From Aquilaria yunnanensis (lineage: Eukaryota; Streptophyta; Magnoliopsida; Malvales; Thymelaeaceae): a stretch of DNA of 64,000 nucleotides. The DNA is taken from positions 69,158,041 through 69,222,040 of the forward strand of contig CM077598.1 in assembly GCA_039654915.1 (NCBI GenBank), given 5' to 3'. Positions within the stretch are counted from its first letter, which is position 1. Every line of letters begins with the position of its first letter. Positions 46,301 through 57,544 of this stretch are shown one piece after another. The notes under the pieces are model-generated. The model ran no database searches and was not told the origin of the DNA. It worked only from the letters and a program-made list of their open reading frames with translations. The translations under genes and the position numbers were made by a program.

Positions 46301-46764
46301 TTATGGATATCCTGTAGTTTGGAATCTGTTGGTTTTGACTCATTCAATGCAAAGGTGACTTCATGCAAATCCAGCAGCATGTAGATACATTCTTGCCATC
46401 TTTTGTAGTTTTCTCCACCAAACACGTCTATCTTCAAAATGTCGAGAAATTGTTTTACCAATGTTGATCTTGTTGGCGATGGTGTCGGCATAATAACGGT
46501 GGCTTCGGCATTTGATACAGTTTTCATATAGAATTGAGCATCAGTAAGTGCCTTATCACAAGCAGTAGCAAGGTCGAGTTTTTTCTCCCTATCAATTTTC
46601 ACAATTGTGTTTGCAATAGTTTTTTTACAATTTGCAGTTGCAGCCTCAATATTAATATACTCTTCCCGAACAATGTCCAGAGGATCGATGGCAGGAGTAC
46701 CATTAACTTGGATTGGATCCATTATATAATCCTTGAGATTGTTCTCAAAGTAGTGTTTGAACAA
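46290..46764 (-). pseudogene. Copia-like gag N-terminus
   Basis: The minus-strand frame carries LDILKIDVFGGENYKRWQECIYMLLDLHEVTFAL, the pattern of plant copia gag (F.G.NY..W...M...L). It is preceded by about 100 residues with runs such as IEAATANCKKTIANTIVKID that I do not recognise. No other parts of the element follow in frame; the 3' side joins the Tat D remnant. The start at 46764 or at a Met some 15 codons later (MDPIQ) is uncertain. Confidence 0.6.
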
Positions 46765-47400
46765 TCACAAACCAACCAAGTAAGCAAAAACTTGAGGCAT
46801 GTATACATTGTCTTCAAGGATTATAGCTCACGACTCTCCAAAGTGTGTAGGAAAACAGGTCTATGATAACCCCTTAGGATACAATGGGTCTTATGGGAAG
46901 TGTGCAATTGCACCCAGGATATTCTAGGAATCAACAAAAAGTAGAAACCGGTCGAGAGCAAAAGCATTAAGAAGGAGGAAGAGAGAGATCGACAACTATG
47001 GTACAATTTGATAGTGGAGTAGGACTGGGTATTTATATGGAGCAAGATGGGTAAATTTGAACGTTGGGGTGAATCTGACAAATACTAAAAATCTCAGTTG
47101 GGATTTTTTGTACATTGAGTTTGTGATTTTCAAAATGTGAAAAACAAGTTTTTTTGGATAACGGTAAAAAGTAAAGATGGAAAAGTGTAAAAGCTAACTT
47201 TGACCAGGTCTCATGATACTTTAAGCATTTGGGGGTTTGGGGGGCAAATTGGGCTCTTTTAACTGTTCTTATGCGTGCGAGCCGATTACTTCTTTCTTTC
47301 CTTACCTGGCCCACTTGAGCATGATAACTCATAAAGCCTAGAAGTGCCCTTTGTCCAAGGCATGTGGGATATGCCTTTTGAAATACTACATACAACATCC
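46765..47400 (-). other. Probable leader or LTR remnant upstream of the copia-like gag
   Basis: On the minus strand a TATA-like box (CCATATAAATACCC) lies near 47028-47041, upstream of the gag fragment. The spacing would suit an LTR promoter, but neither LTR ends nor a clear primer site can be found. Frames at 46821-47081 and 47033-47398 have no motifs. Confidence 0.35.
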
Positions 47401-48227
47401 TTTACTTACTCAACCCAAAAAAAGAAAGATTTCCTAAAAATTGATCACATTATTAAAAAAAATTAGTCAACGGATTATTGAAACTACTTAGTATTAACTT
47501 TATATGATATTGATTCCACATAAAAAAAAGGGTAAAAATAAAAATAAGCTATTTTTATTTAATTCAACTTAAGTTTAAATAAATTGGACCTTAGTCTTTT
47601 GGATTATCTTCGCTGCTGCTTATATCTCTTGTTTCTTCTAACTATGAAAAAAAGATGCTCCTTGGTTTGATTATAGACACAATTAAACTTCTAGGCATAT
47701 GTGCTTCTACTTTTGTCAATTATAAAACAACTTTAACTGAAATTAAACTTGCCCCTACTCTTCCTTATTCCTTTCATGTATAATAAAAAAATTGTTGCTA
47801 TGAATATTTACAGTTAATTATACTTGCTTCGTAAATTTTAGTTGAAATTATACTTGTCCATGAGGTTTTTAATATATTTCCCATTGTTTTTTTTTAAATT
47901 TTCTGATATTAAATTTTAAAATAATAATTTAAAGTATATAATAATTTTTTTTTAAAATCTAAATAGTATCTAATAATTTTTTTAAAATTAAGAGACAAAA
48001 GTTTGGGTGATAATGTGCAACTTAACCCGAAAATCATTTAGGAGCAGAGATAATAAGATATGGCGGCCCAACAGCCCAATATCGTAGGCCCATTTTATTT
48101 GGGTAGGAAAAATCCAACTAAGCACTAAAACAACAATGCATAAAATAGGAAAGGATAAAAGCCAAAAAGAGCAAAACCACAAGAAACAGAAAAGAAAAAG
48201 GGAAAATATTTCTCAAATGGAAAGGGT
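47401..48227. other. AT-rich intergenic DNA
   Basis: Long A and T runs, no recognisable coding frame and no terminal or flanking repeats that I can pair. It separates the retrotransposon mass from the host gene at 48438. Confidence 0.6.
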
Positions 48228-48318
48228 AACGGCTAGTTTTTGGGCTAAAGTGTGAAAGGATGATCAGAAAGTGGACGGCCAACGGTAACATTTGATAAAT
48301 CTCGCTCCATATAAACCC
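48228..48318 (+). promoter_or_regulatory. Host gene promoter with two AACGG cores and a TATA box
   Basis: AACGG occurs at 48228-48232 (GGTAACGGCTA) and 48281-48285 (GCCAACGGTAA). A TATA box (CCATATAAACC) lies at 48308-48318, about 120 bp before the ATG. AACGG is the core of the plant mitosis-specific activator (MSA) element bound by three-repeat MYB factors. Each site matches only part of the flanking consensus, so G2/M control is a hypothesis. Confidence 0.5.
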
Positions 48319-48437
48319 CTCCTCGCTTTACAATTCAAGCATTCTGCTTTTTCTCATCTCTCTCTCTCAATCTGCGAATTTCTTTACAAGATTCCAACTT
48401 TCTAGCGACCCTGTTTCTGGTTCGACAATCGTCTTCA

Positions 48438-49585
48438 ATGGAGACTCCAGCGTCGACAAGAAGGGTCACCCGATCACAGACCAAGAACGCCATTCCTATT
48501 TCCAGTAAGCAATGTTGCTTTGTCTGTTTTCGTTACTCTCTTTTTCTCAGACGGGTCATGGATTAGAAATGGCTGAATGTTTCTTTATTTGGATCTTTCG
48601 AATTTGTTCTTGGCAGAGAAAGTCGAAGAATCTGAGAAAAGTGTGAACAAATCAAGAACAAGAAACATGATGAACCAGCAACAAGAACGGTCAGCGCTCA
48701 TTGACATAACGAATGACTCCCCGATCGTGGGACTGGCTCTTGGGACGCCGTCGTCGGCGGTGGCCAAGCAGCGGAGCAGCTGGGCCAAGAACGTGATGAC
48801 TCCCGGATCAGGAGAGGCATTGCTGAGGGGTCAAGTCAAGACCCTATTGCAGAAAGTTGAAGAGGAGGCCCAACTCTCTAAGCTTCAATTGGAGAGCCGC
48901 CCTTCCTTAACCCTTCAAGGGCTGGTCCGTTCTCCGGGGGGACTTCTCAACCCAACTCCGGCAAATACTCCCCAGGCCGGCGATCTCTCGGCCGATGCTA
49001 CGGCTGTGGCATCCTCAATTGTTGTGGAAGGCATAAATATTGCCCAGGTATGGTTTCTGAAAATTCGCCAATTTTCGAAGTCCTATAGAGATGGCATCTT
49101 TGCTTAATTTACTGATCCGGTTTCAATGGGAATTTTAGATGATGAACCAATCGAATCTGATCGGTCGGTCATTGCTTCTGGATTTCTCGGACAAAACAGA
49201 ATGTTCCTCGATGGCAACTGATCAGGGTGTGATTTTGATTGCGACAGAAGACAGCTGCTGTTCCAAATCAGAGGAGGACAGTTGCTCTGTTTGGTCGATT
49301 CAGGGGAACGCAGGAACAGAGGAAGAAGAGACGGTTGAAGAAGAGGAAGAGGAAGAAGAGGAATATAAGAACTACTGCTACAGCGAAGAAGAATGTGGAG
49401 TTGATGAGCTGTGCAAGGGGATGAGGGAGTTGACGATGGCTAAGTTCGAAGGAAAGCACAAGAGGTTCGTGTACAACAGCGACGGTGAAATGGAAGGAGA
49501 AGAAGAAGTGTCTGGAGAGGATGAGGTGTTGCCGACGCCCAAAGGGAAGCATCTGCTTTTTCCTCACGAGGATGGCGATGATTGA
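48438..49585 (+). CDS. Three-exon host gene: 314-residue acidic protein with a destruction box
   Basis: Exons are 48438-48504, 48617-49047 and 49139-49585. The introns start GTAAGC and GTATGG and end GCAG and TTAG, and the frame is kept through both joins. I do not recognise the family by name. The N-terminus is basic (STRRVTRSQTKN). Residues 47-55, RSALIDITN, fit the APC/C destruction box R..L..I.N exactly. Conserved-looking blocks follow: SPIVGLALGTPSS, MTPGSGEALLRGQVKTLLQKVEEEAQLSKLQ (possible helix) and LVRSPGGLLNPTPANTPQ with several SP/TP sites. Exon 3 holds a long Glu run and an acidic C-terminus. There are no membrane segments or signal peptide, so a nuclear or cytosolic protein is likely. 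With AACGG promoter cores this suggests a cell-cycle protein turned over at mitosis; that is inference. It is the only gene here with intact exons and no transposon homology. Confidence 0.85.
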
Positions 49586-51084
49586 TAATGGCTGATTTTG
49601 ATCATGTTTTTCTGGGGATTTTTGAAGATTGTTGGAATTTGGTTGTCTTTCTTGACACCACTTCTTGTTACATAAGAACGGAACTACAAGTCTCTTCTAT
49701 CGAGTTGATAAGAAATAATAATTCACGGTTACATAATCATCTAGCAATATCCCTGTAATTGATAGAGTTACATACTTGGCATTTTGCAAATTTCATGTTT
49801 TGCAAAACAAACTGGAAGGTGTTTGAACTGAAATTTTTGGGGGCAAGTTTGCGCTCATAAAATGTATTTATTCATGGCTTTGAAAGAAAATTTTGACTGA
49901 TTAGGGAGTAAATTACAGGAACAGTAAGGTGGACATGTTGTATTGAAACAGGAAAGTTTAGACTGCAGAATTGCAGGAACTTCGTGGGCAGAGTTTATGT
50001 TGTATTGAAACAGGAAAGTTTAGACTGCAGAATTGCAGGAACTTCGTGGGCAGAGTTTTGACTTTCATGATGATTATTTGGTCAAAGCATTGACTTTTAG
50101 CATGGAGTTTCAGCTATCTCTGAAAATTTGTTGGTGAAATAACAGAGATAAATGAAATTTATTGGGGGTAAGAAACTAGAAATCAGAAGGCCTCATGAAA
50201 GGATCTCTGCATTGACCTTGAACCAGAAATATCAGACAAAGCTGAAACTTCACAAGGGAGTCTTTATTGATAGCTTAAACATGTCTAAGAAGAAAATCTG
50301 AGCAACGAGTTTGACTACTTTGCTGACTGTCAGCAAAGCTGATCATTTGGTTCTGAAAATCTGCTGCGCTATTTAAAATACCAACAGAAACTGATCTGGA
50401 GTATAAAACCAGAATGTCACTGTACAGAAGACAAGAAAAAACTGAAACCACAGAATTTGCTTTGCCTGTTGTAAGGTGATCGAATATTTGACCTTATGGC
50501 TGACTTTTGAGATTAAATAGGCTTTGGGTTGGGAATTTTGCAGATGCCATAAACATCAAAATGAAGATTTGATATGCTTGGAAATCAGAATCAAGAAATC
50601 AGGAAGCCAGCAAGAAAGAATGTGAGACCCTGGAATTCTACAGAAATTGCTGAAAATGCTTAAAGTTGACTTTGAGTTGACTTCCGGTTCCAAAGGGTTT
50701 TGGAACCTGAGAAATTGCAGAAGATTATTACTCCATATACTGAGTTTGTAAAGACAATCAGTTCGAGATTCTGGTCACAACAATTATATTTCACTACTTG
50801 TTTAGCAAGGCAGATGAATGCTTGCATTGTAACCAATTGTGCAGGAACTCAAGAGTTTTGTGTGAAACAGCTGCATAATTGTATTAGAAGCCAGATTTTG
50901 CTTAGTGGACTATAGTGCATGAGAATGATAGAGAAGTCAAGACTAATGAATTGAAAACAAGGGGGTTAACATAACTAGTGTAGGAAGATCATCTTGAGCA
51001 AATTGGGACAACAAACAGAAAACTAGATTGTTGTGCCTAAGCTTGCTTAGATTGGAAATTACTTAAGAGTGAGGATATTGGTGG
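49586..51084. other. Downstream region of the host gene, no gene seen
   Basis: 3' flanking DNA without recognisable coding sequence. It contains a 62-bp tandem duplication (copies starting ATGTTGTATTG at 49935 and 49997). A frame at 50700-50915 has no motif. TGTGAGACCC near 50620 resembles an LTR tip, but no partner end is found. Confidence 0.55.
49935..50058 (+). repeat. 62-bp tandem duplication
   Basis: Two essentially identical head-to-tail units, starting at 49935 and 49997. Confidence 0.9.
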
Positions 51085-51290
51085 TGCCCGGGGACATCTT
51101 CAATGTAAGACATGATGGACCTCTGGAGATGCTTCGCCTGAGTGAAGTCTACAACACTTGAAGAATGTGGGTTAGAGGGTCCCCGGAGTGTTCTACTGAG
51201 GAAGGACCTTCAACAACCAAGTTATTATGCGAGAGAGAAGTTGCTGAGAGTAGAAAATAGAAAGGAAGGGCTCTTGTCAGTCGTATTTGT
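51085..51290 (-). repeat. Diverged Tat LTR fragment (R/U5)
   Basis: On the minus strand it shows the family order: AACTTGGTTGTTGAAGG (compare ACTTGGGCGTCGGAGG), CACTCCGGGGACC, CTCTAACCC, and GTGTTGTAG. The LTR ends are lost. It lies about 125 bp before copia copy 5. Confidence 0.6.
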
Positions 51291-51415
51291 TACCACCTCA
51301 CAAAAATGAGAGAATTACAAGTGTGGCATAATGGTCAATAAACCATTATATTGTGTAATTCTCTTCATAGTGATTGAAGTATGATGAATAAAAGGTATAA
51401 TGAACACCTCCTTAA

Positions 51416-52831
51416 TGTTAGTGTTGTGCCCAAAAAGCCAGTCATGAGATAATTGTATTTTTGCACATTGAGTCATGATATTTTATTGAGGCATTAATCC
51501 AGCAATTATGTTTGTTGTTTTGTTTCTGCGTAACGTAATAAACATAATTGTAACCCTAGAATAATGATATTCTTAAGTGTCCCTAGTCCAGTATTATTGT
51601 GGAGCGGGTTGCAATAATACATAATGACTAGCATATGTGGAGACTAATATGAGATATGTAGTCTACATATGGGTACAAGTTGGAGAACTTGTGTACTGGA
51701 CCGACCCACCATGAGAACACTTCGTGGATCGTTATATGAGTGTCATAAGTGATTCTCATAGTGATCATGGTATATGTAGTCCTTCGACCTAAGATCATCA
51801 AGGTTCCCTACATGTGAGTCACATACTTTGATACTTTCCTTTGTTGCTCGTAACTGAGTGAACTTGAAGGAGGTCATTGGGTATGTCACATATCATGCGG
51901 AGGGATTTGTATGATCAAGATGGGATTTGTCCCTCCTATGTAACGGGAGTGATATCTTTGGGCCCCTTGATAGAGTGAGACTTTGAAAATGCATGGCCAT
52001 GCTCCGATGAGTTGATATATGATATCAATGTCATCAGTTTAAGTTAGTCTACTCGCTAATCAAGAAACCAAAGATTGGGCTATACGAGAGTGACACATTC
52101 CATGTCTCGTGCTTAGTCTTGATATCTTGGACAAAAGGACAATGGCATATATCGGTGATGATCATAAAGGTTTAGTCGATTCACCGACAATCTTGTCACT
52201 TGGGTAGCAATGATGTGTTGCTAGACACCGCTCATTGCTTATGATCATAAATGTGATTTATGATCATTGCCAACATGGCAAGAGCCTATTGGGTCGCACA
52301 CATAGAGCTATTTGGATCATTAGAGTGCATGGGCTAATTATTTGGGTTATGGTTTCACTTTAATTTCGTATTAATAATGGGCCAAGGAGTTGAGCCATTA
52401 TTAAGCCCGAAATTAAATCCTAATTGGATTAGGGCTTTGAAACCCATTAGGCCTGGAAGTTGAGTCTCACTATAAATACAACTTTTAAGTGAGAAATTCG
52501 TGGGTCTCCTTGCCCTAGCCTCCCAAAAGGACAGCCACACTCTTCTCTTGCAATTCCTTGGAGGACGCAAGCTAGCACTGCGAGCGCAAGAGAAACGCAT
52601 CTGCCGGGACGTGGTGGAAGCGTGGTGATCCCGAGAGGCTCGTGTGGATACCATAGAGAGCCTGAACACGTCAACTGTTCAGGTTTTGTGATTCGACTCT
52701 ACAGTTGAGTGAGAGATCTCAACCGAAAATTAGGTATGAAATTTTCGAACACCCGGTTTACCCCGTTTCACTTGGATCCTGGAGGGTTTCGGTTAAATTC
52801 CGCTGCGCTGTTTGGCTCCCGAAACCCAACA
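51416..52831 (+). repeat. Copia 5' LTR, copy 5
   Basis: It begins TGTTAGTGTTGTGCCC and ends ACCCAACA, with a TATA box (CTATAAATAC) near 52470. It is followed by a primer site (TGGTATCAGAGC, 52833-52844), so it is a 5' LTR and not a solo LTR. This is the best-preserved statement of the LTR tips in the window. Confidence 0.95.
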
Positions 52832-53081
52832 GTGGTATCAGAGCTACTGGTGAAACCCTAAATCGGGATTGAGTGTTGAATCGCATGATGCTATGTCTTC
52901 GATTGGTTTTCGGCCATGATTAATTAGATTGATTCATGATGCATGAAACCGGAATTCGTAATGAACATATGAGATATATGAAGACACGACACAAATTGGT
53001 TAATGAGATTAACCGAAATTGATAGGTATGAGATACCTATATGGATTAGGATTCTTGCAATAGTTGCAAAAACCCTAGGTT
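52832..53081 (+). mobile_element. Copia copy 5 primer site and leader, truncated
   Basis: The leader matches the antisense of 42000-42236 in the full-length copia (GAAACCCTAAATCGGGATTG, then TGCATGAAACCGG). It breaks off at AAACCCTAGGTT where the next LTR begins. The rest of the element is absent. Confidence 0.9.
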
Positions 53082-54483
53082 TGTTCGGATTCGGCCTGTT
53101 CGGGCACCGAAAGTAAGGTATTTTTGGTGGCTCGAATGGAGGAGTCTCGGGTGCCTACTTTCTCGAAATAGAAGATTTCGGGCTAAGCAATTGTAAGACA
53201 TGGAACACAATCCACCTTATAGACCTTGTTCCCACAACTTCTAGACTCCATATCCTGCACAGGTAAGTCCACGACATTAGCTTGTTCCACAAGCAATCTA
53301 TACCACATAAGTCACTTTGAGCAGATGATTTTACTGAGCATCACTATACACATACCCAACCTTTTAGTGTATCGTAACGAGTACTCTGGTACTCCTCGCT
53401 TGGTCTATCAAGCCATCCATTTCCTGAAAAATGTTTAGCAGGGCGGGTGAGTTATAAAACTCAATAAGAATCCCGGCGTGAGGTAGGTATCTCATGACTT
53501 TCATAGTCATATCCGGCTTTTAAAGCCAAAGTGTGCCAAGAACGTAATGGCATTTTCCATATTCCTGCAAAGGAAAACACTAAAACAAGAAAACACACAG
53601 TATGGCATGATAGCAATAATAATAATAATAATCAGGGTCAGCATGCACAAACAATTTCAGAGAAGCACACAACTCAACGCACACACCACTGTTCCTCGTA
53701 ACCTGTGGGCATCGCAAGCATTCGCATTTGCATAACCATTTCCGGTCGACCATTTTTCTTTTTTTATCTTATCTGAGCTCATTATCTTGGGACCGAGTTG
53801 GCCAAACTCGATACCAAGACCCAAATGCTTGCTATTCTACTCATGAGTATACCATCGTTGCCGAAGCAACACCACCTCGCCCAGTACGCACTTATGTGCC
53901 CAATTATCCATAGTTGCCGAAGCAACAATCCTCGTCCAATACGCACTTATGTGCCCAATTATTAAACTAAGAAAGTACATGAGACCTCACAAAAGTAACA
54001 ACCACGTAGCCCTGACATGCACACCTATGGTCACTTGGTGCTTTGACCATCACATAGGGGCACTAATACTCACACTGAAAGGACATGGAAAATATACCAT
54101 GGAGAGTGAGTATTGGGATTCTTACCACCATTTGTGTAACCTTTTTGCTCATTGTCTTTGCCTTGCTTTGCTTTGTTTGTTGTTGTAACTTTGCCCTTGC
54201 CTTAATGGACCTAGAAAGCCCAATACACTAGCAAGTTAATTTCTTACTTTTCATTAACCATGAGAACCATAATTTACCAAGGACTCTTGGTTTAACTTAC
54301 TCAACCTTACTTAAAGAGGAAAGGCCCCATAATTACCCTTCTTGATTAAAGTCCAATTCCAATTGTAGCCAATGTTGGCATTATAGCCAAGATGGCCAAT
54401 GTAGCCACTGCTGCCAATTTAGCCCAAGTTTGCCTATGTAGCCCTTGTAGTGAATTGTAGCCCATTTTCATCTTGCTGTGAAT

Positions 54484-54775
54484 TGAGGCCCAACTTGGCC
54501 TTTTCTGAAAGTTTAGGCCCAATTGGCCTCTTCTGGAAGTTTAGGCCCAATTGGCCTTTTCTGGAATCTTGGCCCAACTTGGGCTTTCCAGGAACTCAGG
54601 CCCACTTGGCCTTCTATGGAACCCAGGCCCACTTGGCCTGTTCTGGAACTCAGGCCCAACTGGCCTTTTATTAACTCAGGCCCACTTGGCCTTTTAATTC
54701 CTCAGGCCCACTTGGCCTTTTATCTTCTCAGGCCCACTTGGCCTTTTAATTCTCTTCTGGACTTGGGCCTATATT
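54484..54775. repeat. 26-28-bp minisatellite in LTR F
   Basis: About ten units beginning GGCCCA(A/C)TTGGCC, with variable tails such as TTTTAATTCCTCA. The later units are 26 bp and the earlier ones 27-28 bp. Just downstream a 37-bp segment (ACTTGGGCCTATATTAACC...) is present twice, near 54773 and 54832. Confidence 0.9.
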
Positions 54776-55174
54776 AACCTTTTCAGGATTTAGCCCAATT
54801 CAGCCTTTAGGCCCAATATACATCTTCAGGACTTGGGCCTATATTAACCTTTTCAGGATTTAGCCCAAGTGTTGAGTCAAAGTAGCCCACTTGCCAATAA
54901 TGCCATTATGGTCCATTTGGCCAATATTACTCAAAACTCTGGGTTTTTCCACTCAAGTACCTCAAGAACAATTGTTGACAGAATTGTCCTTGAATTCTTC
55001 TTTGCCACTTTAGTCCCAAATTTTCCTTGTGAACACTTTTGCCACCAAATTACTTGGTTAACACACATCCGCCAAAAATTGGCACCATGGCCGAATGCAT
55101 GCTTCATTTCTTCTTTGTGATTTTTGCTTGTATAAGTCATCTAGGACTCAAAATATGCCAAGAACACTTGGCTC

Positions 55175-55334
55175 CACATGGCTAACATGCCAAGATATTA
55201 AAATCAACATATGGCCGAATCTTTCAAGCTTGATTTTTGCTCATAAAACTTCTACACATGGCTAACATGCCAAGATATTAAAATCAACATATGGCCGAAT
55301 CTTTCAAGCTTGATTTTTGCTCATAAAACTTCTC
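55175..55334. repeat. 80-bp tandem duplication in LTR F
   Basis: Two nearly identical units containing CACATGGCTAACATGCC, at 55175 and 55255, each including ATGGCCGAATC. Confidence 0.9.
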
Positions 55335-55557
55335 TTTTTTGCATCCAACTTTTGGCCATCAACATGCACACTCACAAGAACATCTTCACTACCAAAAACA
55401 CTTGGTTTCAAGCTTGCATGCCAAAAATACCCATTTGGCCGAATATACTCCTTGCTTTTCTTTGCATCTTTTGTTTGTTTCTTTGCTTGGAAAGGCTATA
55501 CAAGCCTCAAGGCACCAAGAACACTTGGTTTCAAGCCTCAAAATTCCATGGACATTC

Positions 55558-56336
55558 ATGGCCGAAACTTCATCCTTGCTTTTCTTGGAGTTCTCCTCCA
55601 TTTCCTTGCTTTTGATGGCTTAAAAGTGCCATGCATGCCTTGAACTCTCAAGTTGAGTCCAAGAGCACTATGATTCCTCCATGGCCGAATCTTCAAGAGT
55701 TTTTCCTTGCAAAAATCCAGCAAATACAAAGCATTAAAAAGTAATATCTAGCTCAAAACACAAGAAATTAACAATGAAAACATGATTCACTTACAACCTT
55801 GTTTATGGCCGAATCTTGAGCTTGTTCTTCCTTGACGTTTTCCTTGTTTTTCTTGCTCCTCATGGCTTAGAAATGCCATGCATGTTCATGAGCTCATGTG
55901 TGAAGCTCAAGAACAATAAGTTCCTCCATGGCCGAATCTTCAAGAGCTTGTTTCTTGATGTTCTTCTTCACTTCCTTGCTTCTCATGGCTTAAAAATGCC
56001 AAGCATGCTCATGAGCTCTTGAGATGAGCTCAAGAACACCATTTTCTCACCATGGCCGAATATTCACAAGCATTTTTCCATGGGTTTTTCTTGACATCTC
56101 TCTTTGATTTTGGTCTAGATGTGTTTGGGAGGTTGAAAGCTTCATGAAAATGTGTTTGCATGTGGGAAAAGCTTGGATTTTGGTCATGGCCGAATTTGTT
56201 GAGGGAGGAAGAAGATGATGAACTTGGAAGAACACCATGGCTGGTTTTAGAGAGAAGGGAGAGCAAATGAGAGCACTTGGTGCTAGAGAGAGAGAGAATT
56301 AAGTGTTTGAATGGTAAAACAAGAGCATGGCCGAAT
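55558..56336. repeat. Degenerate tandem array of about 124 bp in LTR F
   Basis: ATGGCCGAA occurs at 55558, 55681, 55805, 55928, 56052, 56186 and 56327, giving spacings of 123, 124, 123, 124, 134 and 141 bp. Neighbouring sequence (TCTTCAAGAG, CCTTG.TTTTCTTG..., CATGCATGCTCATGAGCTC) repeats loosely with the same period. Confidence 0.8.
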
Positions 56337-57073
56337 TTAGTGCTTCCAATTAGAAGAAATGCAAGCCAAATGCATATGAAATGCATATTTGGAAGCAATG
56401 GCCGGCCATTCAATTTCAAAGTTGTGGGAGAATGGTCAAATGGCAATTAAAATAAGCAATAGACAAATGTTAGTGGGGGGAATAGTTTAATGGGATATCT
56501 TGGAGCCATTAAACAATAATAGACAAAGGATAATGGGGGAATAAATTATCTTAGTGGAATTTGTAGTGGAGGATTAGTTTAATGGGTAATAAACAAATAT
56601 GAGTGGAGCAAATAAACAATGATAGTGGAGCATAAGTGGGAGACAAGCATGTGATGGGCAAATAATAATTAATATGTGAGTGGGAGACATGGGTGGCCAA
56701 ACAATAATAGTTTAATGGGAAGTGGGAGACAAGAATAGTGGAGGAATAAAATAAATGATGAGTGGAATGTGTAGTAGGCCAAATTACTTACTTGGTCCTC
56801 CATCTTTCTCCAACTTTGCAATTGAGTCCTCCCACCCAACTTTTCTTTGTGCAATTGAGTCCCTCAATTTCAATTTCCACCAATATCATCATCACAACTC
56901 TTGGCCTAAGCCAAGCATAATCCTTGGAGTGTCCAACACTCATTAATGCCCATTCCTTAAAGAATTCCAAGGTCTCCACAATTTAATTGCCAAGTTTCCA
57001 AATTTGGAAACTTTTTTTGTCTTTACTCCACTTAACCCGGGACTTAGTCATTTAGTCCTTTCCGGGTATGACA

Positions 57074-57544
57074 ACACGGACCAACATCCTCATGGCGCTG
57101 GAAAGACAAGGGACGCAGATTCGGTGGCCAAGGGCCATGACCGCTGATAATAAGAAGAATGCGAAGAAGTTCTGCCAGTTTCATCGCGACCACGGTCATG
57201 ACACCGAAGACTGCTTCCAGCTGAAGAAGTACATAGAGTCGCTGATAAAGTAGGGCCAACTTCGGAAATACCTGCGGATGCCATTCCCGAAAGGCAGAAA
57301 AGTAGAGGAAGAAAGGGCCGAAGATGAGGACTATGACTCCGACAGACGGAGAAACCGAAGTCCAAAAAGGCGCCCTCCACCTCCGGCAGGGGTTATCCAA
57401 ACCATCACCACGGGGCTCCCATCCTCGGAAAGAAAGCGGAAGGCCAGAGAGATCGCGGTTATGGAATATGAGAGCCCGGTAAAGAAACTGGCTCGCAAGG
57501 ACTGATCCACCGTCATCTTCCCCCATGACGATTCGCTGCTAATC
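57074..57544 (+). pseudogene. gag: Tat B gag C-terminus, 5'-truncated
   Basis: It starts abruptly after LTR F in gag sequence ([15 protein letters not shown]). It has the Tat zinc motif [14 protein letters not shown], an Asp/Glu/Arg-rich stretch (EDEDYDSDRRRNRS) and the run into protease, all in the frame of the downstream pol. Two stops interrupt it: TAG at 57251, where Tat A has a Gln codon, and TGA at 57503, where Tat A has Gly. The capsid domain, primer site and 5' LTR are missing. Confidence 0.9.

Larger units (their letters stand above)
53082..57073 (-). repeat. 4-kb LTR with mismatched flanks (F)
   Basis: On the plus strand it runs from TGTTCGGATTCGG to CCGGGTATGACA, so the LTR reads TGTCATACCC...CCGAACA on the minus strand. 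There is no coding sequence. The left flank is copia leader and the right flank is Tat gag, with no shared 5-bp duplication (AGGTT against ACACG). It contains a 54-55-bp duplication at about 53858-53962, an AAT microsatellite near 53613, and three repeat arrays listed separately. Frames such as 54450-54777 and 55310-55643 run through repeats and are rejected. Confidence 0.65.

Noticed and set aside
50615..50640. TGTGAGACCCTGG as the start of another LTR near the host gene
   Set aside because: No matching LTR end, flanking duplication, primer site or polypurine tract could be found nearby.
54450..54777. Two overlapping frames rich in Gly/Pro/Trp repeats
   Set aside because: Produced by the 26-28-bp minisatellite; the period is a DNA repeat, not a protein family.
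55310..55643. Three overlapping plus-strand frames of 94-108 residues in LTR F
   Set aside because: All three frames are open over the same AT/CT-rich repeat-bearing DNA, with no motif and no codon bias.
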